Shown here: positions 34,718-43,027 of the stretch, one piece after another
How positions within the stretch are numbered: position 1 is the first letter of the stretch
Layout of the letters: each line of letters opens with the position of its first letter
Source of the DNA: an uncultured Muribaculaceae bacterium
GTDB lineage: Bacteria; Bacteroidota; Bacteroidia; Bacteroidales; Muribaculaceae
DNA: 64,000 nucleotides
NCBI GenBank assembly: GCA_910585755.1
Contig: CAJUFH010000002.1
Span: 31,219-95,218, forward strand
Reading direction: 5' to 3'
Notes under the pieces: model-generated
What the model was told of the DNA's origin: nothing
Seen by the model: only the letters and a program-made list of their open reading frames with translations
Databases searched by the model: none
Made by a program: the position numbers and the translations under genes

Positions 34718-35098
34718 TGAAACTGTACCTAAAATATTGAAACCTAAAATATAAAATATAAAATATTGAAACCTGAAATATTGGAACCAAAAGAAACTTT
34801 CCCCGGGGAGCCTCCCCCGGAATCAGACCGCGAAGTTACGAAATTCCCCTAAATATTTTTTAACATCCTCCAATAAATCTTCAAATTCCGCTCAACTCCC
34901 CTCTTTCCTCGCTTCCCCTCTTCCCCCGCCTTCCGCTGCCTCCCCCGCTTTCCCCCTTCCCTATACCGTGGCGAGCCGTAAGGCGAGCTCCAAAAAAACA
35001 AAACTCCCAACCCTCCCAGCTTTCCCAAATCTCCCATAATTCCCAAAACTCCCATCCCCTTCTCTCCCCCTTTCCCTCTTTCCCTCTTTCTTGCTTTT
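34718..35098. repeat. Low-complexity intergenic region with a dispersed repeat core
   Basis: 34725-34790 holds AT-rich units based on AAAATATTGAAACCT. 34865-35098 is a pyrimidine tract with a seven-base rhythm (CTCCCAA, TTCCCAA, TCTCCCA). Inside it, 34959-34989 is a core with two GGCGAGC copies flanking CGTAA. The core matches 61301-61331 in reverse orientation at 30 of 31 positions. No gene is seen. Confidence 0.75.
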
Positions 35099-35121
35099 TA
35101 CGGCGCGATTGCGTAACTTTG
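35090..35121 (+). promoter_or_regulatory. Promoter of upp
   Basis: CTTG at 35090-35093 is followed after 20 bases by TAACTTTG at 35114-35121. This matches the -33/-7 arrangement of Bacteroidetes promoters. Predicted start is near 35128, 26 bases before the ATG. Confidence 0.7.
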
Positions 35122-35153
35122 GTCTCCGAAAGAATAACTAACAATTTCGGACT

Positions 35154-35807
35154 ATGAAAATCGTTAATTTCGCTGAGCAGAGGTCGCTCGTCAGCCAGTA
35201 CATGGCCGAGCTGCGCGACATAGACGTCCAGACCGACATGCTCCGCTTCCGGACCAACCTGCGCCGTATCGGCCAGATCATGGCATACGAAATCAGCCGT
35301 ACCCTCCAGTACCGTCGAGAGGAGATCCAGACCCCGCTGGCGAAGGCCGATGCCGACGTGATTGACACCAAACTGGTGCTCGCGACCATTTTCCGCGCCG
35401 GGGTGCCGTTCCACCAGGGCTTTCTCGACTATTTCGACCGGGCTGAAAACGCCTTTGTCTCAGCCTATCGCAAATATAAGGAGAAGGAGAACTTCGATGT
35501 ATGCATTGAGTATCTCGCCTCTCCGCGGCTCGACGGCAAGACGCTCGTGCTGGCTGACCCGATGCTCGCCACCGGGGCCTCGATGGAACTGAGCTATCGT
35601 GCGCTCCTTACCAAGGGAACCCCCGCGGAAATCCATGTCGCCTCGGTTATCGCCTCGCAGAAGGCTGTCGACTATATCGCCGAACACTTCCCCGCCGAAA
35701 AGACTACCCTCTGGGTCGGCGCCATCGACCCGGAAATCAACGCCCACTCGTATATCGTTCCGGGCCTGGGCGACGCAGGCGACCTCGCCTACGGCACCAA
35801 GGACTGA
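35154..35807 (+). CDS. upp: Uracil phosphoribosyltransferase
   Basis: Protein of 217 residues. It salvages uracil by joining it to PRPP to give UMP. The family N-terminus is present (RDIDVQTDMLRFRTNLRRIGQIMAYEIS). The PRPP-binding loop is LADPMLATGASM near residue 135, and the uracil pocket is formed by IVPGLGDAGD near the C-terminus. The ATIFRAGVPFHQG segment near 85 also fits. It is a single gene with its own promoter, closed by a 32-base perfect-palindrome terminator. Confidence 0.93.
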   Translation: MKIVNFAEQRSLVSQYMAELRDIDVQTDMLRFRTNLRRIGQIMAYEISRTLQYRREEIQTPLAKADADVIDTKLVLATIFRAGVPFHQGFLDYFDRAENAFVSAYRKYKEKENFDVCIEYLASPRLDGKTLVLADPMLATGASMELSYRALLTKGTPAEIHVASVIASQKAVDYIAEHFPAEKTTLWVGAIDPEINAHSYIVPGLGDAGDLAYGTKD

Positions 35808-35830
35808 CCCCCGCCAATAGAAAATAAAGA

Positions 35831-35862
35831 AACCGGGGCGCGCCGATCGGCGCGCCCCGGTT
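35831..35862. terminator. Bidirectional terminator between upp and the SusCD locus
   Basis: A perfect 32-base palindrome: AACCGGGGCGCGCCGA followed by its exact complement. TTATGTTTTAT follows on the plus strand, and an A-rich stretch (AAATAAAG) gives a T-run on the minus strand. It serves both convergent genes. Confidence 0.85.
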
Positions 35863-35884
35863 ATGTTTTATCCGATGCGGGGGA

Positions 35885-36787
35885 TTAGAGGGCTACCTTG
35901 GTAACCTTGTTGCCCTGGCGGCGGATGAAGATGCCGTTGGAGGGTTCTGCGACGCGGATGCCCTGCAGGTTGAAGTACTCGGCGGCAGCGTTAACGTCAG
36001 CACCTACGACTTCTACACCACCCATTTCGGTGATAGTTACTCTTTCAGGAACATCCTGGACGATAGTCCGCTTGCCCTCTTTAACGCCTGTCCAGCCGTT
36101 CAGCTTGCTGACGGGAACGACGGATACCTCGCGGACGTACATAGGAACCTTGCGCTGGCAGGAAAGGCCGCCCGCATCCCAAAGGAGGCTGATGTAGTAG
36201 TGGTCGTGCTCCAGGTTGCTCTCGAACTCGGCGATACGCCATCCGGGGTTGTTCCAGAACTCTTCGTTGCGGTCAGAGATGTAGGGATAGTCGTAGGTGT
36301 CCTGGTCGCCGTCGTCCATAAGTTTTACCTGGAAAGGACGGGGACCATCGGGATTGTACCATGCGTTATCTACACCGGTAACGTCAACGTAGTAAACGAC
36401 GCGCACACGGCAGGGCTCGCCAACCTGGGGAAGAGCGAAGTTGAAGTTGCCGTAGCCGTCCCAGCGATCAGTGTACATCTTGAGAGCGGAGTCGCCTGAG
36501 CCGGCGGGATATTCAACGAGGGGGCATTTCTCGTTGGCATCGGCTACGTTCTGTGCCTTCAGGCTGTTGAACCACCAGGATGCGAGACCCCAGCCTTCGG
36601 CCATGGAAGCCTGGCCCTGAAGGCCATCAGCGGGATACTGGGCATAGAGGTCGCCGTCTTCTGCGGTAAGACCCCAGGAGAAACCGGGGGCGATGGGGTA
36701 GGCGAAGGCGTCACCTACGGGGAACTGCTCCGCGGAAGCGGTCAGAGCGGCTGCTGCCGCTGCGAGAAGTAAAAATTTCTGTTTCAT
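35885..36787 (-). CDS. Secreted protein with C-terminal sorting-type tail, encoded downstream of SusCD
   Basis: Protein of 300 residues with a signal peptide (cleavage near LTASAE). The body is beta-rich and aromatic and shows a jelly-roll-like pattern (YYVDVTGVDNAWYN, YISLLWDAGG), compatible with glycan binding. I do not recognise a catalytic family. The last about 35 residues (AEYFNLQGIRV, SNGIFIRRQGNKVTKVAL) match the C-terminal tail common in secreted Muribaculaceae and Prevotella proteins, probably read by the type IX system. It follows susD by about 130 bases with a strong hairpin between, so its expression may be lower than that of susCD. Confidence 0.7.
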   Translation of the reverse strand: MKQKFLLLAAAAAALTASAEQFPVGDAFAYPIAPGFSWGLTAEDGDLYAQYPADGLQGQASMAEGWGLASWWFNSLKAQNVADANEKCPLVEYPAGSGDSALKMYTDRWDGYGNFNFALPQVGEPCRVRVVYYVDVTGVDNAWYNPDGPRPFQVKLMDDGDQDTYDYPYISDRNEEFWNNPGWRIAEFESNLEHDHYYISLLWDAGGLSCQRKVPMYVREVSVVPVSKLNGWTGVKEGKRTIVQDVPERVTITEMGGVEVVGADVNAAAEYFNLQGIRVAEPSNGIFIRRQGNKVTKVAL

Positions 36788-36852
36788 AAAGTAGAAATTG
36801 GTTAAGGATGGAAAATAGATGTTTTGGTATGCGTTAGCGCATTAATGAGGGA

Positions 36853-36898
36853 GGGGTTGTAACCCCGGGGGCTGGGGCTTTGCCTCGCCCCCGAGGTT
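36853..36898 (-). promoter_or_regulatory. Overlapping alternative hairpins between susD and the next gene
   Basis: Arm 36887-36898 pairs with 36861-36872 (about 11 of 12 pairs). The GGGGTT end of that hairpin can instead pair with AACCCC in a second hairpin at 36853-36866. The two are mutually exclusive on the minus-strand RNA. No long T-run follows. Confidence 0.5.
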
Positions 36899-36915
36899 TA
36901 TCTTCTTCGGATGCC

Positions 36916-38733
36916 TTATCGGCGCAGGTTGGGGTTCTTTTCAACCTCGGCTGGCGGATAGGGTTGGTAAATCGAGTAGTTCGGGTCGAATGTCGGAGAA
37001 ACCTTCAGCTCCTCGGCCATATAGAGGTCGGTGGTCGTGGTGTAGGTTACAGGCATGTCTTTGTAGACCGGACGGCCGGAAGCGGCTGTGTTCACGCGCT
37101 GGTAGGTAGTGGTCTCAGTTCCGGCGGGAACGAGAACGTAGTTCTGCGGGTTGGCTTCTTGGTCACGGCGCTGCATCCAGGAGTCTTTGAGACGGTTAAG
37201 CGTCGGGTCAGCAATACCCTGTTTGCGGAAGAGGTCGGAGCGGCGCGAGCAAAGGGCGATTGGGTATCCGGCAACCTCGTAGCCGTGTTCGGTGAAGGCC
37301 TGTTCGGCTACATTGGTGATGGCGGGCATTTTACCCGGATCATATGCGCGTTCCATTACCTTGCGCAGAGCTTCCGTAGCTTCCGAAGCGTATTCCCCGG
37401 CCATAGCTGCGGATTCGGCGAACCATAGGTAGACTTCCGAAACTCGGATAAAGCGATGGTTATGCGGTGCGGTCATCATGGTTTCCGACTGCGGGAGGCT
37501 GTAGTCATAGGGGGCGGCAATCAGGTTTCCGTCGTTGTCGCAGTTGATGCTTACGGAGGAGAACATAGGGTGGTAGACACCGATTATGTTGTTTTTCTTT
37601 TCGGCGGAGTATGGGTCAGTGTCATTAGTAGCCCACCAGTCTACGCAAAGCGGGGTCCCGTCGGTAATCTTATAGACGTAGATTTTGGGGTCGATCATCG
37701 CTCTCTTACGGGGGCCGTCGGGATAATTAGCCCAGTACCAGCGCTCGGGCATAAAGTCACCCCAGCCGGCTTTGAACTGAGCAAAGCGGTGGCATTTAAC
37801 CCATTGCGAGGTGAAGTCGCCCATGGCACCCGTACCCGGAGTCCCGTAGAACGTTACCGTCACAATCTGCTCGTTGGAATAGTTGTTGCCGTAGCTGAAA
37901 ACCTGCTTCCAGTCCTGCTCCATGCGGTTGGGATAAGTCCCGTTTTCGCAGTTGGTGTAGACATCGTGCCCGGCATCGGCGGCTTTCTTCCAGTATTCAG
38001 ACTTGAATAGGGGATAGCCCGCCATGTTCATATAGACGGCGCACATAAGGGACTTGACGGCCTGTTTGGAAATCCAGATGTTGGTGCCGTTGAACGCGTA
38101 TTCGGGATATTTCGACTTGTCGTTGTAGGAGACCGGGAGATTGCAAGCGTCAGCCTTGATAAGGTCGTCCTCGATCAGTTTGTAGACATCCTCGACGCTG
38201 CTCAGAGGCGTCTTGTTGTTATCCGGCTCGTTATGCTCGTTGATGGGGAGCGGACCGAAGACGCGGACGAGGCGGAAGTAGGCGCTGGCGCGCCAGAAGT
38301 AGGCGTTACCCTTGGCCATGTTCTTGATTTCCTGCGGGGCGTCGGCCTTGTCGGCGTTGTCGATAATCAGGTTGGCTGCCTGGATTATTTTGTACTGGAA
38401 GGACCAGAGGTCGTTGACGCCTTTGTACTCGTTGGTTTCGGCGTACTCGTCGGCATACTGGTAAGCCTCGTTGCCCTGCTTGGCGGCGGTAGTCATATCG
38501 TCGCCCTGGCAGTCGGGGATATAGGGGTTGGTATGTCTCTGCGAGTATGCCACGTTGTAGTACAGGGCGTTAACCGAGAGAATCAGGTCGTTCTCTGTCT
38601 GGAAGAATGTCTCTGTAACCATTTGGCCTTTTGGATCCTCTGTCAGGAAGTCCTCGCAGGAGCTGAGGACGCCTCCCGTCGAAAGGGCCAGTAGTGCCGC
38701 AACCGCGGCGCTGTAATATTTTTTGTGGTTCAT
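36916..38733 (-). CDS. SusD/RagB family nutrient-binding lipoprotein
   Basis: Protein of 605 residues. Signal peptide with lipobox LSSC (lipidated Cys near 26), then the family start EDFLTEDP. The N-terminal helical region carries TPR-like helices (KGNAYFWRASAYFRLVRVFGPLP near 140) and the C-terminal segment is typical (RSDLFRKQG ... YQPYPPAEVEKNPNLRR). SusD proteins sit at the cell surface as a lid on the SusC barrel and hold the glycan or peptide. It starts 14 bases after the susC stop. Substrate not predictable from sequence. Confidence 0.95.
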   Translation of the reverse strand: MNHKKYYSAAVAALLALSTGGVLSSCEDFLTEDPKGQMVTETFFQTENDLILSVNALYYNVAYSQRHTNPYIPDCQGDDMTTAAKQGNEAYQYADEYAETNEYKGVNDLWSFQYKIIQAANLIIDNADKADAPQEIKNMAKGNAYFWRASAYFRLVRVFGPLPINEHNEPDNNKTPLSSVEDVYKLIEDDLIKADACNLPVSYNDKSKYPEYAFNGTNIWISKQAVKSLMCAVYMNMAGYPLFKSEYWKKAADAGHDVYTNCENGTYPNRMEQDWKQVFSYGNNYSNEQIVTVTFYGTPGTGAMGDFTSQWVKCHRFAQFKAGWGDFMPERWYWANYPDGPRKRAMIDPKIYVYKITDGTPLCVDWWATNDTDPYSAEKKNNIIGVYHPMFSSVSINCDNDGNLIAAPYDYSLPQSETMMTAPHNHRFIRVSEVYLWFAESAAMAGEYASEATEALRKVMERAYDPGKMPAITNVAEQAFTEHGYEVAGYPIALCSRRSDLFRKQGIADPTLNRLKDSWMQRRDQEANPQNYVLVPAGTETTTYQRVNTAASGRPVYKDMPVTYTTTTDLYMAEELKVSPTFDPNYSIYQPYPPAEVEKNPNLRR

Positions 38734-38747
38734 GGCTGGTATCTTGT

Positions 38748-41714
38748 TTAGAAGTTAAGACGGACACCCATAGTGTAGATGCGCGGCGCGGGGGTAGTGC
38801 CGAAATCCACGCCCTTCTTCCATTCGGCTCCGCCGAAGCTCATAGTCGCGGGGTTCACGCCCTTGTAGTTTGTGATGGTGAAGAGGTTCTGGATGGAGAA
38901 CGAGATGCGCACGTCGGCGAACTTCGTTGTTTTCTTGGGAATGTCGTAGGCGAGGGAGATGTTCTCCAGGCGGAAGTAGTCGGCATCCTCGAGCCACTTC
39001 GTCGAGGTCCCGGGGTTGAAGCTGGAGGTAACCTTCGAGGGGTCGGTGAAGGTCTTGCCGATTCCGTCGAACCAGTCGGCGTCGGTCACGAACTTGGAGT
39101 TGCCGATGAAGGAGTTCATCGCGTAGCGGAGCACGTTGAGGCGCTGCGCTCCGAACGAGCCGTTGAAGAACACGTTCAGGCTCCAGTTCTTCCAGCTTAC
39201 GGTGTTGTTCCAGCCGAGTGTGAAGTCGGGGTTGGCGTTGCCGATTACCTCGCGGTCTTCGGATTCGGAGTCAGGTTTGTCGGTCTTGTTGCCGTTCTTA
39301 TCGTAGTACATGTCGACGCCGGTTTCGGGGTCAAGGCCGGCCCACTTGTAACCGTAGAACGAACCGATAGGCTCACCTTCCTTGACGATGAGGGCCTGGT
39401 CGACTATGGAGATAATGTTCTCGGAATAAATTACGGGTTCAAGGGCGGTAAGTTTCTCAACCCTGTTCTTCATATAGGAACCCTGGATGCCGGTCGACCA
39501 TGTCCAGTCGCGGCCTTGGATGATAGTGGCGTTGATACCCAGGTCGATACCCGTGTTGGATACCTCGCCGGCGTTGACGAAGTACTCCTTTCCGCTGAGG
39601 TAGGCGGGAGGTGATGTCCTCAGCAGGGCGTCGGTGGTGCGCTTGTAGTACCAGTCGAAGGTGAAGTCGACGCGTCCGTTAAGGAACCCTGCGTCGATAC
39701 CTACGTCGAACTGCTTGGTCTTCTCCCATTTGAGGTCTGGTGTCGGCATCTTGTCGGACCACATGCCTGGAATCGGTGTCTGGTTGCCGTAGTATGTAGA
39801 GGTCTGGGTCAGCAGCTCGAGGGTCTCGTACGGGGAGATGTCCTGGTTACCGATTATACCGAAGCTGGCGCGGAGTTTGAGGTTGCTGAGAATCGGGTTG
39901 ATGGGCTGCATGAACTTCTCGTTGGAAATCGTCCAGGCGAGGGCCACGGAGGGGAAGTAGGCCCACTTGTTGTTCTGCAGGCGCGAGGAACCGTCGGCAC
40001 GGAAGGTGACGGTCGCCATATAGCGGTTGTCGTAGTTGTAAATCGCGCGGGCCACGGCCGAGAGGAGGGTCCACTTGGAGTAGCCGTTGGAGGCTCCCTT
40101 AGTCTGGGCGAGGCCTACATTCCACCATCCTACCGATTCGGTGAGGAGGTTTTCGCCGCTTATGCTCATATTGCGTGAGGTGGAGCTTGTGGCTTCCCAT
40201 ACGGCGGTCGCGGTCAGGTTGTGCTTCTCGTTAAAGGTCCCGATATAAGTCAGGTTGTTGGTCGACTGGAGGAGCCAGCGGTTAGAGTTGCCGTTGCTCA
40301 TGCTGGAAACGGAGCCGGAGGCACGGTTGGTCGAGCTGAAGCCGTAGTTATAGGAGTTCCAGTAGTCGACACCGTTAGAGGTCGTGAAGGTCAAGCCCTT
40401 GCAGATGTTGAAGCGGAGGTCGAGATGGCCGTTCACGATGTCGCGGCGGCGTTCGTTGTCCTGCTTGATGGCTGCGAGGGGGTTCTCGCCCATGATTGAA
40501 TTATAGGGGTCGGTGGCGTAGGTCTTGCCGTCCTCGAGGAACATGTCCATGGTCGGTGAGAAGGTGAACGCACCCCACAGCGGGCCGGTCGTTATCGAGA
40601 AGCCGCTGATGCCGTGGCCGTTGCCGTGGCTGAGGTTGACGTCGGCGTTGACGTTGAGCCATTTTGTGATGTCGGCCTTGATGTTGGCCCTGACGGTGAA
40701 GCGCTCATAGGAGGAGTTCTCGATTACGCCCTTGTCCTTCATGTAGTTGGCCGAGATATAGGTCTGCATCCCCTCGGTGCCCTTTGTGAAGACGAGCTTG
40801 TACTGCTGTGTGTTGCCGGTGCGGAAGATTTCGTCAATCCAGTCGATGCCTTCTTTCGTGCCGTCGATGTACTCCTGCAGCTCGGCCTCGTGGCCGGTGG
40901 AAGCGCCGGGGAGGTACTTGATCAGCGCTTTCGCGTAGTCGCTGGCGCTCATCAGCTTGGGCAGGTGGGTTGCCTGCGACCATCCGAACGTGGCGTCGAG
41001 GGTGATGTGGGATTCCCCCTTGGTCCCCCCCTTGGTGGTGATGATTACCACGCCGTTGGCGCCGCGGGAGCCGTAGATGGCGGTCGAGGAGGCGTCTTTC
41101 AGAATCTGCATCGAGGCGACGTCCTCGGGGTTGATGCCGTCCAGGCCCGACTCGCGGACAAGGCCGTCGACAACGTAAAGAGGCTCGTTGGACTTGTTGA
41201 TGGAGTTGGAGCCGCGGATTCGGATTTTCGGAGAGTCGCCGGGAACTGCGCCGGGAATGACGTTAACGCCCGATACGCGGCCCTGGATGGCGTCGCCGAC
41301 AGCCAGAATCGGCTGGGCCTGGAACGACTTGCTGTCGAGCACCGAAACGGAGCCGGCCAGGTCGGCCTTGCGGACCACGCCGTAGCCGACAACCACTACC
41401 TCGTCGAGGGCGGCGGAGTTGTCCTCGAGCTTGATGTCGAGATGGTCGTAAGAGGTGACTTTTACTGATTTGGCCACATACCCGATGGAGGAGACTTTGA
41501 TTGTGGCCGGAAGTGATTTTACCGCGATGGAGAAATTACCGTCGATGTCGGTCGCGGTGCCTGCCGAGGAGTTTTCGACAATTACCGTGGCTCCGATTAC
41601 CGGCTCGCCGGTGTTGTCAGTCACGGTACCTGTGACGCTTTGGCCGTAAGCGGCGAATATGCCGCAGGGGAGTGTCCATAGCATCATCAAAAGGAGTAAC
41701 CTGAATCTGTTCAT
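38748..41714 (-). CDS. SusC/RagA family TonB-linked outer-membrane transporter
   Basis: Protein of 988 residues. It has a signal peptide, then an N-terminal carboxypeptidase-like repeat domain (VTGTVTDNTGEPVIGATV) and a TonB box region (LDEVVVVGYG). The plug has RIRGSNSINKSNEPLYVVDG and the family hallmark LKDASSTAIYGSRGANGVV. A 22-strand-type barrel ends MGVRLNF. With the SusD protein it imports oligosaccharides or peptides by TonB energy. A -7 box lies 32 bases before the ATG. No sigma/anti-sigma pair or hybrid sensor is adjacent, so its regulator is elsewhere. Confidence 0.96.
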   Translation of the reverse strand: MNRFRLLLLMMLWTLPCGIFAAYGQSVTGTVTDNTGEPVIGATVIVENSSAGTATDIDGNFSIAVKSLPATIKVSSIGYVAKSVKVTSYDHLDIKLEDNSAALDEVVVVGYGVVRKADLAGSVSVLDSKSFQAQPILAVGDAIQGRVSGVNVIPGAVPGDSPKIRIRGSNSINKSNEPLYVVDGLVRESGLDGINPEDVASMQILKDASSTAIYGSRGANGVVIITTKGGTKGESHITLDATFGWSQATHLPKLMSASDYAKALIKYLPGASTGHEAELQEYIDGTKEGIDWIDEIFRTGNTQQYKLVFTKGTEGMQTYISANYMKDKGVIENSSYERFTVRANIKADITKWLNVNADVNLSHGNGHGISGFSITTGPLWGAFTFSPTMDMFLEDGKTYATDPYNSIMGENPLAAIKQDNERRRDIVNGHLDLRFNICKGLTFTTSNGVDYWNSYNYGFSSTNRASGSVSSMSNGNSNRWLLQSTNNLTYIGTFNEKHNLTATAVWEATSSTSRNMSISGENLLTESVGWWNVGLAQTKGASNGYSKWTLLSAVARAIYNYDNRYMATVTFRADGSSRLQNNKWAYFPSVALAWTISNEKFMQPINPILSNLKLRASFGIIGNQDISPYETLELLTQTSTYYGNQTPIPGMWSDKMPTPDLKWEKTKQFDVGIDAGFLNGRVDFTFDWYYKRTTDALLRTSPPAYLSGKEYFVNAGEVSNTGIDLGINATIIQGRDWTWSTGIQGSYMKNRVEKLTALEPVIYSENIISIVDQALIVKEGEPIGSFYGYKWAGLDPETGVDMYYDKNGNKTDKPDSESEDREVIGNANPDFTLGWNNTVSWKNWSLNVFFNGSFGAQRLNVLRYAMNSFIGNSKFVTDADWFDGIGKTFTDPSKVTSSFNPGTSTKWLEDADYFRLENISLAYDIPKKTTKFADVRISFSIQNLFTITNYKGVNPATMSFGGAEWKKGVDFGTTPAPRIYTMGVRLNF

Positions 41715-41745
41715 GGTATAGGACTGGTTTTTTAATACAATAGCG

Positions 41746-41753
41746 CAAATTTA
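41746..41753 (-). promoter_or_regulatory. -7 box of the susCD operon
   Basis: TAAATTTG on the minus strand (41753 to 41746). The predicted start near 41739 leaves a leader of about 25 bases. No standard -33 TTTG at the usual distance. Confidence 0.55.
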
Positions 41754-41874
41754 GACAAATTTTCACCAATTACCCCCCCGATTAGTTAAATTGTGTTAAT
41801 GTAACCGCAATGCCACATTTCTGTTAAAACGGGCGCCCGCACCGTGGCCGGTGCCCTCTGACCCGAGATTTCCG

Positions 41875-41906
41875 TTTGGCGGTTACGGGGAAATGACGTA
41901 AATTTG
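41875..41906 (+). promoter_or_regulatory. Promoter of rsmA
   Basis: TTTG at 41875-41878, a 20-base gap, then TAAATTTG at 41899-41906. This is a perfect match to the Bacteroidetes consensus. Predicted start is near 41913, which is exactly the first base of foldback element B. Confidence 0.75.
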
Positions 41907-41912
41907 CGTTTC

Positions 41913-42085
41913 AGAGATTGTCTAAAATTTTTTCCGAATGATTTTCAGAGCTGTTTTTGAGAGAATTTTTAGATTTGAAGAGGGAGCGATGCGGGCATCG
42001 TGACCGATGAGAAGCTAAAAATTCGCCAAAAAGAGCCTGAAAATCAGAAGAAAAATCCATTTGAAAAAATTTTTAGACAATCTCT
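41913..42085 (+). repeat. Foldback element B in the leader of rsmA
   Basis: The left arm begins AGAGATTGTCTAAAA (41913) and the right arm ends TTTTAGACAATCTCT (42085). Pairing continues inward with mismatches. The core at 41977-42014 reads GAAGAGGGA, stem GCGATG, loop CGGG, stem CATCGT, then GACCGATGAGAAG. It is in the same direction as rsmA, 57 bases before the ATG. Confidence 0.82.
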
Positions 42086-42142
42086 TAAACCCGCCCGGCG
42101 CGGAGCCGCCTCCGAGGGCTACACCATAATTATATATAGAGT

Positions 42143-42940
42143 ATGCAGAAAGTAAGACCAAAGAAGGCCCTCGGGCAGCATTTCCTTACCGACCTCTCGG
42201 TCGCGGAACGCATCGCCTCCACCCTCGACTCCTTCGCCGGGATGCCGGTAATAGAGGTCGGCCCGGGGATGGGGGTGCTGACGCGCTTCCTCCTCGATAA
42301 GGGCCACGACCTCGACGTCGTCGAAATCGACGGCGAGAGCGTCGAATACCTGCGCACGGAGTTCCCCGGGCTCTCCGAGGAGCATATTATCGCCAAGGAC
42401 TTTCTGAAGCTCGACCTCGGCGCCCTCTATCCTGGGCGTAAGTTCTGCGTGATAGGAAATTACCCCTACAATATCTCCTCGCAGATTTTCTTCCACATCC
42501 TGGAATGGAAGGACGAGTGCGTCTGCTGCTCCGGCATGCTGCAGAAGGAGGTCGCCGAGCGTATCGCGGCGAAGGAGGGAACCAAGGCCCGCGGCATCTT
42601 GAGCGTGCTGCTCCAGGCGTGGTACGATGTAGAATACCTCTTCACCGTTGACGAGAACGTGTTCAACCCGCCTCCGAAAGTGAAGTCGGGGGTGATACGC
42701 CTGACGCGCAACGCCGTTACCGACCTCGGATGCGACCCGGCGCGCTTCAAGGCGGTGGTGAAGACCACTTTCGGCCAGCGCCGCAAAACCATACGCAACT
42801 CGGCCAAGTCGCTCCTCCCTCCCGGAGCCCCGATGCCCGACACCCCCCTTATGGCCCTCCGCCCCGAGCAGCTCTCGGTCGCCCAGTTCGTAGAGCTGAC
42901 GAATCTCCTGTCGGAGATTAGGGTGAAGGGTGAAGAGTGA
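42143..42940 (+). CDS. rsmA: 16S rRNA (adenine(1518)-N6/adenine(1519)-N6) dimethyltransferase
   Basis: Protein of 265 residues. It dimethylates the two adjacent adenines in the 3' terminal hairpin of 16S rRNA. The N-terminus VRPKKALGQHFLTD is diagnostic. AdoMet motif I is VIEVGPGMGVLTRFL near 35-49, and the catalytic motif IV is IGNYPYNIS near 111. The C-terminal RNA-binding part includes FGQRRKTIRNS. The last residues (VKGEE) and the stop codon fall in a GTGAA heptad repeat, so the tail of the protein comes from repeat DNA. The long mRNA leader (about 230 bases) contains foldback element B. Confidence 0.96.
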   Translation: MQKVRPKKALGQHFLTDLSVAERIASTLDSFAGMPVIEVGPGMGVLTRFLLDKGHDLDVVEIDGESVEYLRTEFPGLSEEHIIAKDFLKLDLGALYPGRKFCVIGNYPYNISSQIFFHILEWKDECVCCSGMLQKEVAERIAAKEGTKARGILSVLLQAWYDVEYLFTVDENVFNPPPKVKSGVIRLTRNAVTDLGCDPARFKAVVKTTFGQRRKTIRNSAKSLLPPGAPMPDTPLMALRPEQLSVAQFVELTNLLSEIRVKGEE

Positions 42941-42950
42941 AAAGTGAAGG
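42921..42950. repeat. GTGAA-type heptad repeat overlapping the rsmA stop
   Basis: Units GGGTGAA, GGGTGAA, GAGTGAA, AAGTGAA, GG. The repeat encodes the last RsmA residues and its TGA. Confidence 0.65.
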
Positions 42951-42960
42951 AAAATCTTGA

Positions 42961-43010
42961 TTTATAAGAATTATAAGTTTTTATAAGAATTATAAGAATT
43001 TATAAAAGCC
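42961..43010. repeat. AT-rich tandem repeat between rsmA and mgtE
   Basis: Repeats of a TATAAGAAT(TA) unit, at least four copies, ending about 18 bases before the mgtE start codon. Confidence 0.75.
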
Positions 43011-43027
43011 TAATATTATTTTGAGCG

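Noticed and set aside
36880..37428. Open frames on the plus strand across the susC/susD genes, and similar long antisense frames (e.g. 17786-18925, 19166-20317, 32954-34198, 53519-54751)
   Set aside because: They are GC-driven shadows opposite well-recognised genes, with Val/Gly/Arg-rich low-complexity translations and no domain features.
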